A stretch of 64,000 nucleotides of DNA from Thamnidium elegans (lineage: Eukaryota > Mucoromycota > Mucoromycetes > Mucorales > Mucoraceae): the NCBI GenBank assembly GCA_025201345.1, contig JAIXMG010000003.1, forward strand, positions 1,426,001-1,490,000, read 5' to 3'. Each line of letters starts with the position of its first letter. The first letter of the stretch is position 1. The notes beneath the pieces were generated by a model, which worked only from the letters and a program-made list of their open reading frames with translations, ran no database searches and was not told the origin of the DNA. Shown in pieces: positions 23,124 through 35,614 of this stretch. The position numbers and the translations under genes are program-made.

Positions 23124-25436
23124 ATGGTTGTTGCTACTAACCTCGGTTTCCCTTATGTCGGTGCTAAGCGTGAGCTTAAGAAATCTATTGAAGCTTTCTG
23201 GTCTGGAAAGATTTCTGCTGATGAATTAAAGACAGCTTATCAAAAGATCCAAGAAACTCACTGGAAGTTGCAAAAGGAACAAGGTCTTCAACATATTCCC
23301 TCTGGTGAATTCACCTTATACGATCGTGTTTTAGATACCGCTCAACAATTCGGTGTTATCCCCACTCGTTATCAACATATCCAAGATCCTCTCCAACAAT
23401 TCTTTGCTATGGGTCGTGGTATTCAAAAGGCAGCTACTGCTACCACTGAAAAGGTCGATGTCCCTGCTCAAGAGATGAAGAAGTGGTTCGATACCAACTA
23501 CCATTTCATTGTCCCCGAGTTCGAGCCTACTCAAGAATTCAAGCTCCAAGCTCCTCGTGCTGTTGAACAATACAAGACCGCTAAGGCTCTTGGTATCGAG
23601 ACTCGTCCTGTTATTGTTGGTCCCGTTACTTTCCTCCATCTTGGTAAGACTGCCAAGGGTTTCGAGGAGTTCGATACTCTCTCTCTTCTCCCTAAGCTTT
23701 TGCCCGTCTATATTGAACTCTTGAACCAACTCCAAGCTGCTGGTGCTGAATGGGTCCAAATTGATGAGCCTGCTCTTATCTTTGATTTACCTGCTAATGT
23801 CAAGGCTGCTTTCGAAGAAGCTTACAAGACCATCAAGGCTGCTACCTCCATCAAGACTTTGGTTGCTGCTTACTTTGGTCGTGTTGAAGATAACATCTCT
23901 GGTCTCCTTCCTCATGTCGATGCTCTTCACATCGATCTTGTCCGTGCTCCTCAAGAGCTCGATGTTGTCCTCCCTCTCTTGAACAAGGATCAAATCTTGT
24001 CTCTCGGTCTTGTTGACGGTCGTAACATTTGGATCAACAACCTCTCCAACTCTATTGAATTAGCTCAAAAGGCTGTTGCTGCTCTTGGTACCGATCGTGT
24101 CTTCATTGCTCCTTCTTGTTCTCTTGCTCACTCTCCTTTCTCTACCGTTTTTGAAAAGAAGATTGCTGAGAAGAACCCTGAGCTCTTGAGCTGGTTGTCT
24201 TTCTCTGTTGAGAAGACCAAGGAAATCGTCACCATTGCCACTGCTATTAACCAAGGTGTTGATGCCGTCAAGGACACTCTTGCTGCTAACGCTGCCGCTC
24301 TTGAATCTCGTCGTACCTCTGCTCAAACTGCTAACCCTCAAGTCCGTGAACGTGCCTCCAAGATCCCCGCTGCTGACTGGAAGCGTCCTGATGTGTTCCA
24401 AGTGCGTGAGAAGGCTCAAGCCCAAAAGCTCAAGTTGCCTCTTTTCCCCACCACCACCATTGGTTCTTTCCCTCAAAACAAGGAGATCCGTGTTGCTCGT
24501 CAAAAGTTCAACAAGGGTGAGCTCTCTGCTGCTGACTACGATGCTTTCATCAAGGGTCAAATGAAGTTCATGGTCGATTTCCAAGAAAGAGTTGGTTTGG
24601 ATGTGTTTGTTCACGGTGAGCCCGAACGTAACGATATGGTTGAACATTTCGGTCACTTGCTCCACGGTTATGATTTCACTGAAAACGGTTGGGTCGTGTC
24701 TTACGGTTCTCGTTGTGTCAAGCCTCCTGTCATCTTTGGTGATGTCTCTCGTCGTGGACCTATGACAATCGACGAAACCGTCTATGCTCAATCTCTCACC
24801 AAGAAGCCCATGAAGGGTATGTTGACTGGTCCCGTCACCATGATGAAGTGGTCTTTTGTTCGTGATGATATTCCTCTTAACGAAGTCTGTACTCAAATTG
24901 GTCTTGCTCTCCGTGACGAAGTTGTCGATCTTGAAACTGCTGGTATCCCTTGTATCCAAGTCGATGAGCCCGCTATTCGTGAAGGTCTTCCTATTCGTCG
25001 TGCTGATTGGGACGCTTACCTTGAATGGTCTGTTGCTTGTTTCCGTCTCTCTACCTCCGGTGTCCGCAACGAAACTCAAATTCACACCCATATGTGTTAC
25101 TCTGACTTCAACGATATCTTTGATGCTATTGCCGCTCTTGATGCTGATGTCATTACCATTGAAAACTCCAAGTCTGATGAAAAGTTGCTCAAGATTTTCG
25201 CTACCAAGAAGTACTTGAACGCTATCGGTCCCGGTACCTACGATATTCACTCTCCTCGTGTGCCCTCTGTTGAAGAAATGAGCCAAAAGGTTTCTGATAT
25301 GCTTAAGCATATCCCCAAGGAGTTACTCTGGATTAACCCCGATTGTGGTTTGAAGACTCGTGGTTGGCCCGAAACTGAAGCTGCTTTAATCAACATGATC
25401 GAAGTCACCAAGAGATTCCGTGCTCAATACGCTTAA
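23124..25436 (+). CDS. MET6: Cobalamin-independent methionine synthase
   Basis: Transfers the methyl group of 5-methyltetrahydropteroyltriglutamate to homocysteine to make methionine (MetE/Met6 family, cytosol). A single exon of 770 residues, the normal fungal length, beginning with [20 protein letters not shown]. The N-terminal half is the degenerate barrel; the C-terminal half starts near [16 protein letters not shown]. Zinc ligands are visible: His656 and Cys658 in [12 protein letters not shown], and Cys741 in [11 protein letters not shown]. Codon use is strongly biased toward C-ending codons (GTC, ATC, TTC) unlike neighbouring genes, and there are no introns, both consistent with high expression. 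Long frames on the opposite strand are by-products of this bias. Confidence 0.97.
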   Translation: MVVATNLGFPYVGAKRELKKSIEAFWSGKISADELKTAYQKIQETHWKLQKEQGLQHIPSGEFTLYDRVLDTAQQFGVIPTRYQHIQDPLQQFFAMGRGIQKAATATTEKVDVPAQEMKKWFDTNYHFIVPEFEPTQEFKLQAPRAVEQYKTAKALGIETRPVIVGPVTFLHLGKTAKGFEEFDTLSLLPKLLPVYIELLNQLQAAGAEWVQIDEPALIFDLPANVKAAFEEAYKTIKAATSIKTLVAAYFGRVEDNISGLLPHVDALHIDLVRAPQELDVVLPLLNKDQILSLGLVDGRNIWINNLSNSIELAQKAVAALGTDRVFIAPSCSLAHSPFSTVFEKKIAEKNPELLSWLSFSVEKTKEIVTIATAINQGVDAVKDTLAANAAALESRRTSAQTANPQVRERASKIPAADWKRPDVFQVREKAQAQKLKLPLFPTTTIGSFPQNKEIRVARQKFNKGELSAADYDAFIKGQMKFMVDFQERVGLDVFVHGEPERNDMVEHFGHLLHGYDFTENGWVVSYGSRCVKPPVIFGDVSRRGPMTIDETVYAQSLTKKPMKGMLTGPVTMMKWSFVRDDIPLNEVCTQIGLALRDEVVDLETAGIPCIQVDEPAIREGLPIRRADWDAYLEWSVACFRLSTSGVRNETQIHTHMCYSDFNDIFDAIAALDADVITIENSKSDEKLLKIFATKKYLNAIGPGTYDIHSPRVPSVEEMSQKVSDMLKHIPKELLWINPDCGLKTRGWPETEAALINMIEVTKRFRAQYA

Positions 25437-25604
25437 ATACATTTCAAAGTTAATATGTAAAAAGTTCAACACTTCATTAGATATACCTTCCTCCCTTCTT
25501 ATTTTATCCATCTTTATTATTTCCCCCCTCCCACATTTTATGTAAAAAGTTCAACACTGTATAATAGCAAAAAAAAAAAATATATATGCCCTTATATTTG
25601 TTTC

Positions 25605-25610
25605 AATAAA
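25605..25610 (+). terminator. Polyadenylation signal of methionine synthase
   Basis: AATAAA about 170 nt after the stop codon, followed by a T-rich stretch. It is the first canonical signal downstream of the gene. Confidence 0.45.
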
Positions 25611-28600
25611 ATCTAAATGATTTATCTTTTTTTTTTTATAATTATTACTTTGTCTTTTATATATGTGTATATATATTTTTTTTTAAAAAAAAAATGGATG
25701 TGTAGCATCTTTCAGAGTTTTTTTTTATATACGTATTATATATGAAAATAGTAAGAGAATGTCCTACTATGTTGTAAAACCGTTATGAAAGTCGATCCTG
25801 AAGATTACTTACTACGATGAATGAAGTTAAAAGTTTTAGCATCTAATATTCTATTAGTTAATGTATTTTGTGCTCCTCAACACTCGATAATTATTATTGC
25901 TGTCGTTCAAATATACATAATAAAGTCCTGATGTTTATTAGCGAAATTTTGAAGATATTTTTTTAACTATTTTCTTTTTCTGTAGAAGGTTTTCCTTTTT
26001 CTTTAAACTGGGATAAAAAGACTGTTCGCAGAGCATTTTTTTAACTGCTGTTTATCCGATGGTTGAGACGACTTATTACTGTTCGATACCAAATGAAGTC
26101 AGGAAGAAGCTTGAGGTTTCGCTGAGGACTGCAGCACCGTGAACACTTTAATATATAAAAGTAATTTTTATAGAAAAGGTGTTTCCGCAGTCCACCATTT
26201 TTGGGATGAGTATATGGTCTCCACCTTCTCGTGGTTCATCCTGTTATGTTTAGACTTTTGTCTAACAACTAAGAGAGACTGTTCAAGTTTGAAAATAATA
26301 CATGTTTATGCCTGTATATAACGTACACATACAATTACAATAAAACAATTCTCTTGTCCCACTATCAAAGAAATATGAAATATTATTACAGTATGATACA
26401 ATGAAGATCCCAATAGTACCAAATAATAAACTTCGAAGCTGGTGCAAGATTAAACCCAATCAAAGGTTAAAAATAAAAACCAGGTCTCTTTACGTAAGTA
26501 TACCAAAAACTATTATGTACTTTATTTCGGTCGAAAAAATTAAAAAAGGATATAATCAGTGTCAAAGAGGACTATTCAAAAAAAAAAGAAAAAGAAAAAT
26601 GTCATTGAAAAATTCAATGTATACATGACTAACGCTACTATAAATTATGAAGCTGGATACAAGCTTAGAAATTCATATGAAGCTCTTGCTCTCAGTATCT
26701 ATAGTCTAAATCATTCCTTTTACCATAGAATAACCCCCGCATCTTGGCTTTAAAGAAGTTTCAGGATCATTAAGTAACTTAATGGTCTGCTGAATATCCC
26801 CACCCCCCTTTCGTATCGGTTTTATAATAAAAGTTTTGAAATAAAATACTATTGGCTGTAAGCGTATAATAACCCACCAGAGTTGGTTATAAGAGTGTTT
26901 CTTTGCACAGTTGATGTATTACAGCTTTTCTGCGCACAAAAAAAAAAAGAAGCTTGCTACATGTGTAACTTTAGATTGGCTAGTCCGCGGCATGGACCAT
27001 TTCTCCAAAGAAGAAAAGAGCTAGATATTCTTTATTTTGTTTTGGCATCTGATCCTAATTTTCATATCGACATTTCAGCGCTAAAAACGAACTACTTTCT
27101 CGATTGTATAGCGGAAAAAAATACTGTGTTTCTTATTTATACTCAGAGTACAAGACTAGGAGCACAATCCTTATTTTATGACGGACAAAACTTTAGCCCA
27201 ATGTATGATAAAACTTGTCCATTTTTATACATATATTCCCTAAAAAAAAAAACGTTTTTTTTTTATCTTCCATGGTTTATTTTTTACCCTGAACTTTAAT
27301 GATTAAACATGTCAACTCGTACTAGACGCATATTTAAATTAATCAAAATTAAGGATCTCGTTTATACACAAAAAAGTGACCCGGCTCCTCTGAATCACGC
27401 GATAATAAAAGTAGTGCTATTCCAACGGAAATGCTGTACATCTCCCCCGCCCCTTTTTTTGCTCTGATTCAATAGAAATACATTCAAATCAGCTTAATAT
27501 TTCTTGTGCAACGTTTTTTTTCTACATAATAAACAAAAATGTATCACTGAAACAAAAGATATGCGTAATATCTTCTTATCCTATGTGCTTCCAAAAGTAT
27601 ACATCAATAGTGTGTAACGAGCCTTTTTTTTTATGCATGCAGATATTCGCGGGCTAAATTTTGTTTACAAACGTTATCATGGTCATCATGGTTGATAGTA
27701 TATTAGCAGAGAAGTGCGTACGTCTCACAACATAAAATACAAGTTTTAGCATACATACTTACACAAGAAAGAAGGATAATCTAGAATTTAGAAGAGGGTT
27801 TTTTTTTTAGTATCACAGGTTTTAGAAAGAAGTAGGAGAATTACATGTTTATATTACTAACAAAAAAAAAAAAAAAAAAAAAAAAAAGAGATTTGGAAAT
27901 GTAGTAAAGAATAAAATTGTATGCAAAACATCTAATGCCTTTTTCTTTTTAAAAAATAAAAATAAAATAAAAGCTGGGTGATACATTGAGAACAAGTACA
28001 TTTGAAGGGCTGCATTAGTCAGAAAATAAACAATCAAAATGGATATACCCAATCTCAGAATTACTTCCAGAAGCAAAAAAAAAAAAAAAAAGAAGCTATG
28101 CCGACATAATTCTTCAAAGGGGGGGGGGGGAGGAGACACTTTATTTGTATATATCTCCTTTACCTCGGTTTTACAATAGTTTTCGTTGGCTGAAAGTTAT
28201 TTTGGATGAGGTGATCTTTTCCCCGAATTTCTCTACTGGAGCGCTAATTGGATTCCAACCGAATCACTTGGTAAAAGGCAAAAAGAAATATATGTACATG
28301 TTTTTTTTTGAAACAAAGAATAACAAAAGCTGTGCCCCCCCCGTTTTTTGTTTATATATAAAACAGACTTTATCTGTAATGTAAACATTTATGCAATGTT
28401 TGAAGTAAAAATATAGGGTGTATGGTACAATAGAAACATATTTGAAGGTAAGACAAAAAAAAAACTTTTTTTTTTTTTTTTTTTTTTTTTAAAGCTACAC
28501 AATATTGCAACACGTTACGAATGACCTAATCTGTACTATATTACCTAAAATTAATCTCTTATTTGAAATAGTTCAAAATAGTATGATATGGGCTAATACT

Positions 28601-30387
28601 TTATAATGGCTTTTTCGTACCTTTTTTTTTTTTTTTTGTGTGTGTAAAAAGAGATCGCAGTAAGAAAAAAAAAAAAAAAATTAAACTTTTTGTACGTAAT
28701 TAAGAATAAAATGGAAGGGTAGAAGTAAAGGCGAAACTATTCTACCATGACTTTTGTATTACTCGAAATAGTTTATACGCTTTGATAAAATATACCTAAA
28801 ACTTTTAAAATGGCGCGCCTAAAATATATGAATATACAGGACAAAGCAGATAAACTAATTTTTTTTTTTTTCGATGCAATTTTTTACATTATTGGTTGCG
28901 TTTTATTGTTGCCTGGGAACGGAGAAAAAAGGGGATTACCCTAGTGACATTTAATTTTAATTTTTTCTTTTTGGTCAGTAAGATGGTACAAAAAAATGAC
29001 GGATGAAATTATCCGCAGGATTAGTAAAACAAAAACTGTGTAACCTATAGTCCAAAAAGTCGTTATTTTTTTTTAATATTAGCAGCTTTTTCTGTTGTGT
29101 TGTATTTTTTTATTATAAAATGATAGAAATTTTTTTCAGGCACACTATTTTTTAAAAAAAACAAAAAAGCCTAGATGGGTTAGTATTATTAAAAAAAAAG
29201 GAAAACATTGATTCCATGCACACTAGTGTCATCTGACTATCAAAGAGAAAACGAGCCTCAATCATAATAAGTAGGTACCCACACGATAGCAAAAAAAAAA
29301 AAAAAAAAAAAAAAAAAGATATCTTCTCAGGTACGCTCACTTACCGGGGTAAAAATGTAAAAAAAGATCTTCGTTGCTTATAAATCCAACGTCTTAGTTC
29401 ATCTTTTTGTACCGCAGCAAAAAAAATAGTTGACAGAAAGGAAGATTTATATTTTCCGCTCTCGGCAATTGATATTAAGCGTTTTTTTTTTATTTTGACA
29501 TTTTTTTATAATTTGTATACTTGGTTCAATTGAGGAAAAAGGGATCTACTAATGTGACCGTAATTCTTAAACAACTACACACTCTTTTTTTTTTTTTTTT
29601 TTTTTTTTGGGATATCATCTAATTTGTTTAAATGCAAATACTTTTTCTCCCTTACATTTTTTATGTAACAATCCACAATAGTATTTTTTTCTTTTATGGG
29701 GTGATCATATTTAATACGCGCGTGTACAAATGAGCATTAGGGAAAATGCTTGTCATATGGGGTATTAAGCTTTTCTTATAGCTATCAAAAGAAAACAGAT
29801 GTAGAGAAAGCGATTGTGATACTTTAAATGATTTTACCTATCGACAAGAGTTTCTTGGACTATATATATATTCTTTTAAACAATAAACTGAACCCCGCGG
29901 ACTAAAGAGCGATGACGACAGTAGTGTTTCTCCGACACGTGAGTCGCTAAAAGGGATGGGGGATGTAATGCGCTACCATAGCGTATCTATCACAAGGTAG
30001 TGTACACTGTTTGTGACATGGTGCTGAAAAAGAAGAAGTGGTAATTTCTGGTATTTTGAAGAAGCTTTTGAAGCGCACAAAAAAAAAAAAAAAAGACGGA
30101 AGATTTGTTTACCGGTTTTTTTTTTCTTTCGGCCCGAATAAAAAAAGTATATCCTTCCAGTACACGTTTTTTTATTTTTTATTTCAATGAAATGAATTGT
30201 ATAGACAAGTTCAATTGATTTATAGATAAGTGAAAATAGAGGCTTTGTTTTATAGATAACAAACAGTAAAGGAATCACGTACGGGGAACCTTTATATGGA
30301 CATGAATGATTATACTATGTGATTCGGAGAAGGTTGCAGACAAACAAAAAGATCTGTTTTTGTTTATACCTGAAAATCCAATGTAAC

Positions 30388-30397
30388 ATCACCCTAA
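30388..30397 (+). promoter_or_regulatory. Possible SREBP response element upstream of CYP61
   Basis: ATCACCCTAA matches 8 of 10 positions of the sterol regulatory element ATCACCCCAC. It sits about 480 bp before the CYP61 start. Fungal SREBPs are known to control ergosterol genes, and a SCAP homologue is encoded in this window. One imperfect match in AT-rich DNA is weak evidence. Confidence 0.25.
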
Positions 30398-30878
30398 CTT
30401 GTTTGATTTATTATAGTGACAACTTGAGTAAATAAACTTTTTTTTTTTTACTGTTGTTTTCCAAGTAACTATGAAGTTGAAATCAATAATCCTTTTTCTT
30501 TTTCTTTTTTAAATCCTTTTATATTCTGTTTCTATAGTAACTGTTTGTCACCGATGAGTTGTCGTTGATTTTTTTTTCTTGTGTAGCCTGACTTTTTTTT
30601 TTTTTTTTTTTTTTTTTTAGTTGAAAAATAAAAACTCACATTAAATCTCAAATTTGTTTCTCTTCTTCTTTCTGCTTTTAAACAAATTTTCTTCTTTTTT
30701 TTTTTATTTTTTTTGCAGTAAAAAAAGAAAGAAATCTATCAAAAGAAAAAAAACTTATCAAAAACTTTCAATTGTTGTTTTTTTTTAAAAAAAAAAAAGA
30801 AAAAAAGAGAAGGTAAACAAAGCAAAATACGCGTCATACTATATTCTAACAAAGTAATTCATTATAGAAAATAAAATC

Positions 30879-32741
30879 ATGTCTTCCTCAAGGTAAAAAA
30901 ATAAAATAAAATGTTAGAAATATTTTCCGGCTAATCTTTTTTTTTTTTTTTTAGTATTTTTGATCCTCGTTCTATTGAGTCAGCAAAGAATACGGTAGCT
31001 TCATTTATGAAGACGGCCTTTTCTCAGTCTAACGTACCTACTACAACAGCCATTGTGTGTTCTGCGGTTGTGGGTTTGTTCGCTTATGAACAATATGTCT
31101 ATTTAAAGAAAAAAAAGTCTTTACCCGGTCCTAGTTTTAAAATTCCCATTATTGGTGCCTTTACGGATTCATTGTACCCAACCTTTGAAGGTTATATGAG
31201 CAAATGGAAGAGTGGTGAATTATCTTGTGTTAGTGTATTTGACAGGTAAAAAAAAAAAAGAAACAAAAAACCAACAATGAACCGTTTCAGGTTTTGGGTT
31301 AAATAAAAATGCGAGGGGTTAAATTTATTCAATATCCGATACTCACAACATAAATATAGATTTGTTGTGATTGCTTCAACCTGTGAATTAAGTCGTAAAA
31401 TCCTTAATGCACCTGCTTATGCCCAACCCGCGGTAGTTGATTCTATGAAACATATCCTTTGTGATGATAATTGGGTATTCTTGAGTGGAAAAACACATGT
31501 AGATTATCGTAAAGGATTAAACATTTTGTTTACACGTAGAGCATTAGGGTAACTTGTAAAAAAAGAAAAAAGAAAAAAAAGAAAGCCTTAAACTGACTTT
31601 TTTTTTTTTTAAAAAAAAATAGTATTTATATTCCCATTCAAGAAAGAGTATATCAAAAGCATTTCCAAGAATGGTTAGAGTTAGACGGTGCTTCAGAACA
31701 ATATCAATTACGTTTCCGTGAAATCAATATGGAAACATCACTTCGTGTATTCTTGGGTGATTATATGTCGGACGAAGTTGCTTCTACCATCTCTCAAGAG
31801 TACTTTAATATCACGGCCGCTTTAGAGTTGGTCAATTTCCCTATTCCTTTACCTGGTACCAAAGTCTACAAGGCTATCCAGTCTCGTAAATATATTGTCA
31901 AGCATTTTATTGAGAGTATCAAGGACAGTCGTATTAGAATGGCTAATAAGGGTACAGTAAACTCAATGATGGATGCTTGGATTAGCTCCATGATCGATGA
32001 TGAAATTGAATGTGAAAGAGTCGGCAAGGCTGCTCCCAGAAAGTTCGATGACCGTGAGATTGCCTTGACTATCTTGACTTTCCTTTTCGCTTCACAGGAC
32101 GCTACCTCTTCTGCTTTAACTTGGGCTTTCCAGTTGTTGGCTGATCATCCCGAGGTGCTTCAAAAGGTTTATGACGAGCAAATGATGGTTCGTAAAGGAG
32201 ATGCTAGTAAAGGTCTTTCGTTAGAGTTAATGGAAGAAAGTCCTTATCTTCGTCAGGTTGTGAAGGAGGTGCTTCGTCTTCGTCCTCCTGTTTTAATGGT
32301 GCCTTATCAAACTATCCGTGAATGGCCTCTTACACCCAACTATACTGTTCCTAAAGGATGTAAGTACAATACATATTATTATTTTAGATGTTATGGATTA
32401 CTAATTATATTTTTGTAGCTATGGTTATTCCTACTACTTATCCCGCTCTTCATGATCCAGTCGCATATCCTAACCCCGACGCATTTGACCCTGACAGATG
32501 GGGGCCAAATGGAACAGCCGAAAAGCACCCCAAGAACTTCATGGTCTTTGGTAACGGACCTCATCATTGCCTCGGTAAAGAATTTGCAGTTATGCATTTA
32601 ATGGCTATTATCGGACAAGCTTCTCTTAGTTTAGAATGGACACATACTCGCACAGAAAAGAGTGATGACATCTCTATCTTTGCTACTATTTACCCTCAAG
32701 ATGGCTGTATTATGAGCTTCAGACCTAAAACGACCGCTTAA
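30879..32741 (+). CDS. ERG5: Cytochrome P450 CYP61, sterol C-22 desaturase
   Basis: Introduces the C22-C23 double bond in ergosterol synthesis in the ER membrane. Exons 30879-30892 (only 14 nt), 30955-31245, 31360-31548, 31623-32359 and 32419-32741 give about 517 residues. An N-terminal membrane anchor ([20 protein letters not shown]) is followed by the Pro-rich hinge [12 protein letters not shown], the I-helix segment [19 protein letters not shown], the ExxR motif in KEVLRLRPP, and the haem loop [10 protein letters not shown] with Cys461. [17 protein letters not shown] and the [19 protein letters not shown] block are typical of CYP61 rather than CYP51. The tiny first exon encodes only MSSS-; the same ATG context and phase make it the best start. 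Confidence 0.93.
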
Positions 32742-32961
32742 TTTTTTTTTTCTCTCTTATATATTTTAATCTTATTTCATCTCCCTTTCTACATTTTATA
32801 ATTCTGCATATGGTGTTTTCCTGTTAGTTTACACATTGTCTCTCTCTCTCTCTTGTCCTCCCCCTTCATAATACTTTTTTTTCTCTTTCTCTCTCTCTTT
32901 TTTTACCTTCTATATATATTTTATACTATTTTTTTATTAAAGAAATTACAAATAATATTTC
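32742..32961. other. 3' spacer, CYP61 / IF1-like genes
   Basis: Short convergent spacer, very pyrimidine-rich on the plus strand with CT repeats (about 32840-32855 and 32885-32900). No gene is seen. Confidence 0.5.
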
Positions 32962-33193
32962 CTATTGGTTGGGTTTATCAGTTTCTTGTTTTTTGGCGTC
33001 TAAAGAAGCTTTCAAAGCTTTGATTTGCTCTTGCTCCTAAATTAAGAGTCAGTTTTTGCTGCGGTTCTGTAAAAAAAAAATAGAAAAAAGAAAAAGATAT
33101 TTTTACCTTTTGACGAGCGTATTGGTTTTCAGCTGCTTGTTCTCTGGAAGCAAATGCTTTAGATCCAGAAGTAGTGTTTCCTGCTTGGTTCAT
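32962..33193 (-). CDS. IF1-like mitochondrial ATPase inhibitor (small)
   Basis: Two exons (33107-33193 and 32962-33036) encode about 53 residues. The core KAFASREQAAENQYARQK followed by EQEQIKALKASL fits the IATP/IF1 family, in which a basic helix inserts into F1-ATPase and blocks hydrolysis at low pH, followed by a helical coiled coil. The protein is shorter than yeast Inh1 (85 residues with presequence), and no mitochondrial targeting sequence is visible upstream of the inhibitory helix. Either an upstream exon was missed, targeting is unusual, or this is a related small stress protein. It is divergent from a CHCHD-type mitochondrial gene with only about 270 bp between starts. Confidence 0.6.
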
Positions 33194-33460
33194 TTTTGGA
33201 TAATTTTTTTTTTTAAAGAAGAAAGAAAAAAAAGTAAAAAAAAAAAAAAGAAAGTAAAAGAATGTGAAGGAAAGTTTATACGTTATTTTGACGCATAACG
33301 CTTGTCCGTCACACCCGGATTCACCGAACCAATTAAAGTGTCTGTACATTAATACTTGCGCAATCCTTAATTTCCTATTAAAAGGGACTTTTTTTTTCTT
33401 TTCTAAAAAATATACTTCTTTTTTCCTTTTTCACTTATACTTTTTTTTTCAAAAACAAAA

Positions 33461-34060
33461 ATGGCTCGTTCTAGACAGGTAAAATAAATACATACGTTAA
33501 ATGCAAAGAGAGTAGTCGACTAAAAAAAATAAAATAACACTGTAGACTCGTCGTGCTCCTGCTCAACAACAAACTCGTAGTGCACATACTATGCCTACAA
33601 GACAAGCTCCTCGTCAACAACAACACGCTCCCGTTCCACATCAAGCTTCTCCACCTGCAGTAGCACAGCAACAGCCTAGACAACCTGGCATGTTTGCTCA
33701 AAGTAAGTTTCTGTTTAGAAAGTTGTCACGACATATCATATACTAATAAATCGATTTATAGTGGCTACAACTGCTGCTGGTGTTGCTGTTGGTTCTGCCG
33801 TTGGTCATACGATGGCTTCTGGCGTATCTTCCATGTTCGGTGGAGGTGGCAGTAGTAGCGAACCCCAACAACAACAACAACAAGAGCCTTACCAAGAATA
33901 CCAACAACCTATGGCAGGCTCAACACAAAACGGTGCTTCTTGCGAATCTAATGCTAAAGCGTTTACACAATGTCTTGAAGCTACAAATAACGACATGTCT
34001 GCTTGTCAATACTATTTAGATGCTCTTAAGCAATGTCAATCTATGGCTTCTCAATATTAG
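33461..34060 (+). CDS. CHCHD2/CHCHD10/Mix17-like twin CX9C protein
   Basis: Exons 33461-33478, 33546-33702 and 33762-34060 give about 157 residues. The N terminus is Arg- and Gln-rich with no acidic residues, like a mitochondrial targeting segment. The central hydrophobic Gly/Ala segment (TTAAGVAVGSAVGHTMASGVS) is diagnostic of the CHCHD2/Mix17 family. The C terminus has two CX9C motifs (CESNAKAFTQC and CQYYLDALKQC), which form the disulphide-linked CHCH hairpin after import through Mia40. The family works in the mitochondrial intermembrane space in respiratory-chain and cristae maintenance. Gln-rich repeats separate the domains. Confidence 0.88.
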
Positions 34061-34110
34061 AACAATAAAAAAAAAAACTTTATTTATTTATTTTTTTATT
34101 TTTATTTTTC

Positions 34111-35614
34111 TTATCTGCGTTCATAATCAAAATCAAGTTCGAATTGAACATAAGGTCTGTAACTACTATCGTTAACAGATTGTAAGTCATGGTCCAAAAT
34201 TTCGTCTTGATTGTCATTCTTGAAAGATTGGCCGTGGACACCACCTAAACTGCCGTACTGAGCAACCATGATTTCATCGACCTTCTTTTCAAATTTGGGC
34301 TTTGGAGAGATGGTAACGGAAGAGAAATCAGGAGGCAAGCCGTAACGAAGGACGGATTCAACAAATACTCGAAGAGCCTTTAAATGTAACCAAGAAGCAA
34401 AGATTTCACCAAAGTTGGTCTTTGTCAAACGCAACAGTTCAGCTTGCTGCTCACGCTCCGTAGCAGAGACTTCTGCTAATTCACGTTGTTGAGTTTGAAG
34501 TGCGTCTTCGTCATAAGTGAAATCACGAGGAATAAATCTCTCTTCTCTTGCTTTGTGGCAGAATTCATCAATGGTTCTTTGGAATACAGTAACGGTAAAC
34601 AATCCAAACTCTTCATCCTCAGCAATTTTACTAGTAAAACATAATAGAATTTTTTTTTTTTAAAAAAAAAAAGGTTTCTTCTTCTTATTTTGTAATACTT
34701 ACTTGGAAGAACGAGGAACAACCATATCTGTTAATGTTTCATATCTGTTGTTCCATTGTTTATAAAGTGCTTTGGGGACAGCAACAATCAAAGTGGTCAA
34801 GAATTCAGAGTTTAATACACAGTGTTGTTTCTTGACGATACCGTTCAAGTTACGAACAGACAAGTTACCACTTTTTTGTTGTTGTCGGTGTTAGTTAAAT
34901 AATACGAAAAGTACTGTTTTTTTTTAAAGTATAACTTACGTTTGTTTACGTTGTAATGTTTGGAGTGCGTTCTTATTCTGGGTATAGATATTCATCTTGT
35001 TCTTCATAATATTATCAATAGCTGTAACTTCCTAATACAAATAAATAACAAAAAAAAAAGGGGAGGGGGGTTTTAGTGCATCATCGAAAAATAAAGTGTT
35101 TCAAACTTACTTGGCTTAAAGTTCCAGTTGTTTCTTGCAAAGACTTGTCGGTACGGTACTTCATAGTGTTCCATTGGAAAGTAGTGATATACTCAGCAAT
35201 AGGTTCTGTAAAGAATTATTACAAAAAGTACGCGTTATCAGACACACACAAAAAAAAAAAAAAAAAAAAAAACTTACTGTCATTAACTAACAATTGATCT
35301 TGAAGATTAGCTTGTTGGCCTCTTAATAAGTTGTTCAACATATCAGCCATCTTGTTAACAGATTGCTCAAAGACAGTATCATATTTAACAAGGTCATCAG
35401 ATAAAACTACAAGAGCGTCCAAAGTACCAATCTAGAGATATTTTTTTTTCTTTTAGTTTATTTGCGTTTTTTTTTTTTTAAATCTTCATCTCACCTTAAA
35501 CTCAGGAATGTTGAATTGGTAGGTTTGAGCATAGTCAGTTAACTTTCCTTTGATGTTTAAAAAGGTGTTTTGCTTATCACCTAAAGCAGGAACTGAAATA
35601 AAGGTGTACTTCAT
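34111..35614 (-). CDS. VMA5: V-type ATPase subunit C
   Basis: Subunit C clamps V1 to Vo in the proton-pumping vacuolar ATPase and controls reversible disassembly. Exons in transcript order: 35495-35614, 35278-35431, 35111-35205, 34940-35031, 34703-34870 and 34111-34630, giving about 382 residues (yeast Vma5 has 392). Family blocks are clear: N-terminal FISVPALGDKQNTF; LDALVVLSDDLVKYDTVFEQ; KYRTDKSLQE; LNSEFLTTLIVAVP; VVPRSS-KIAEDEEFGLFTVT; and near the C terminus LHLKALRVFVESVLRYGLPP. The gene ends only about 50 bp from the convergent CHCHD-like gene. Introns are short and several have poly-A on the plus strand next to the acceptor. Confidence 0.95.

Larger units (their letters stand above)
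25437..30878. other. Gene desert (5.4 kb)
   Basis: After the AATAAA signal of the methionine synthase gene (25605-25610) no supportable gene was found. The interval is dominated by A/T homopolymers, several over 20 nt (for example about 27861-27887, 28465-28491, 29291-29317 and 29585-29608), and a G-run near 28120. Short frames at 26139-26321, 26401-26628 and 26883-27299 lack recognisable domains. An E-box (CACGTG near 29936) and an SRE-like decamer (30388-30397) lie in the part upstream of the CYP61 gene. Confidence 0.55.

Noticed and set aside
24060..25310. 416-codon open frame on the minus strand inside methionine synthase
   Set aside because: It is antisense to a highly biased, certain coding gene. 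Such biased codon use leaves the opposite strand open by chance, and the frame shows no domain or promoter.
26139..26321. Possible remnant of a transposable element
   Set aside because: The sequence has a slightly higher complexity than its surroundings, but no terminal repeats, target duplication or transposase motif could be found.
26883..27299. 138-codon plus-strand frame in the gene desert
   Set aside because: Starts without a convincing ATG, contains Lys and Phe runs from homopolymers and no recognised domain. A fragment of a decayed gene cannot be excluded.
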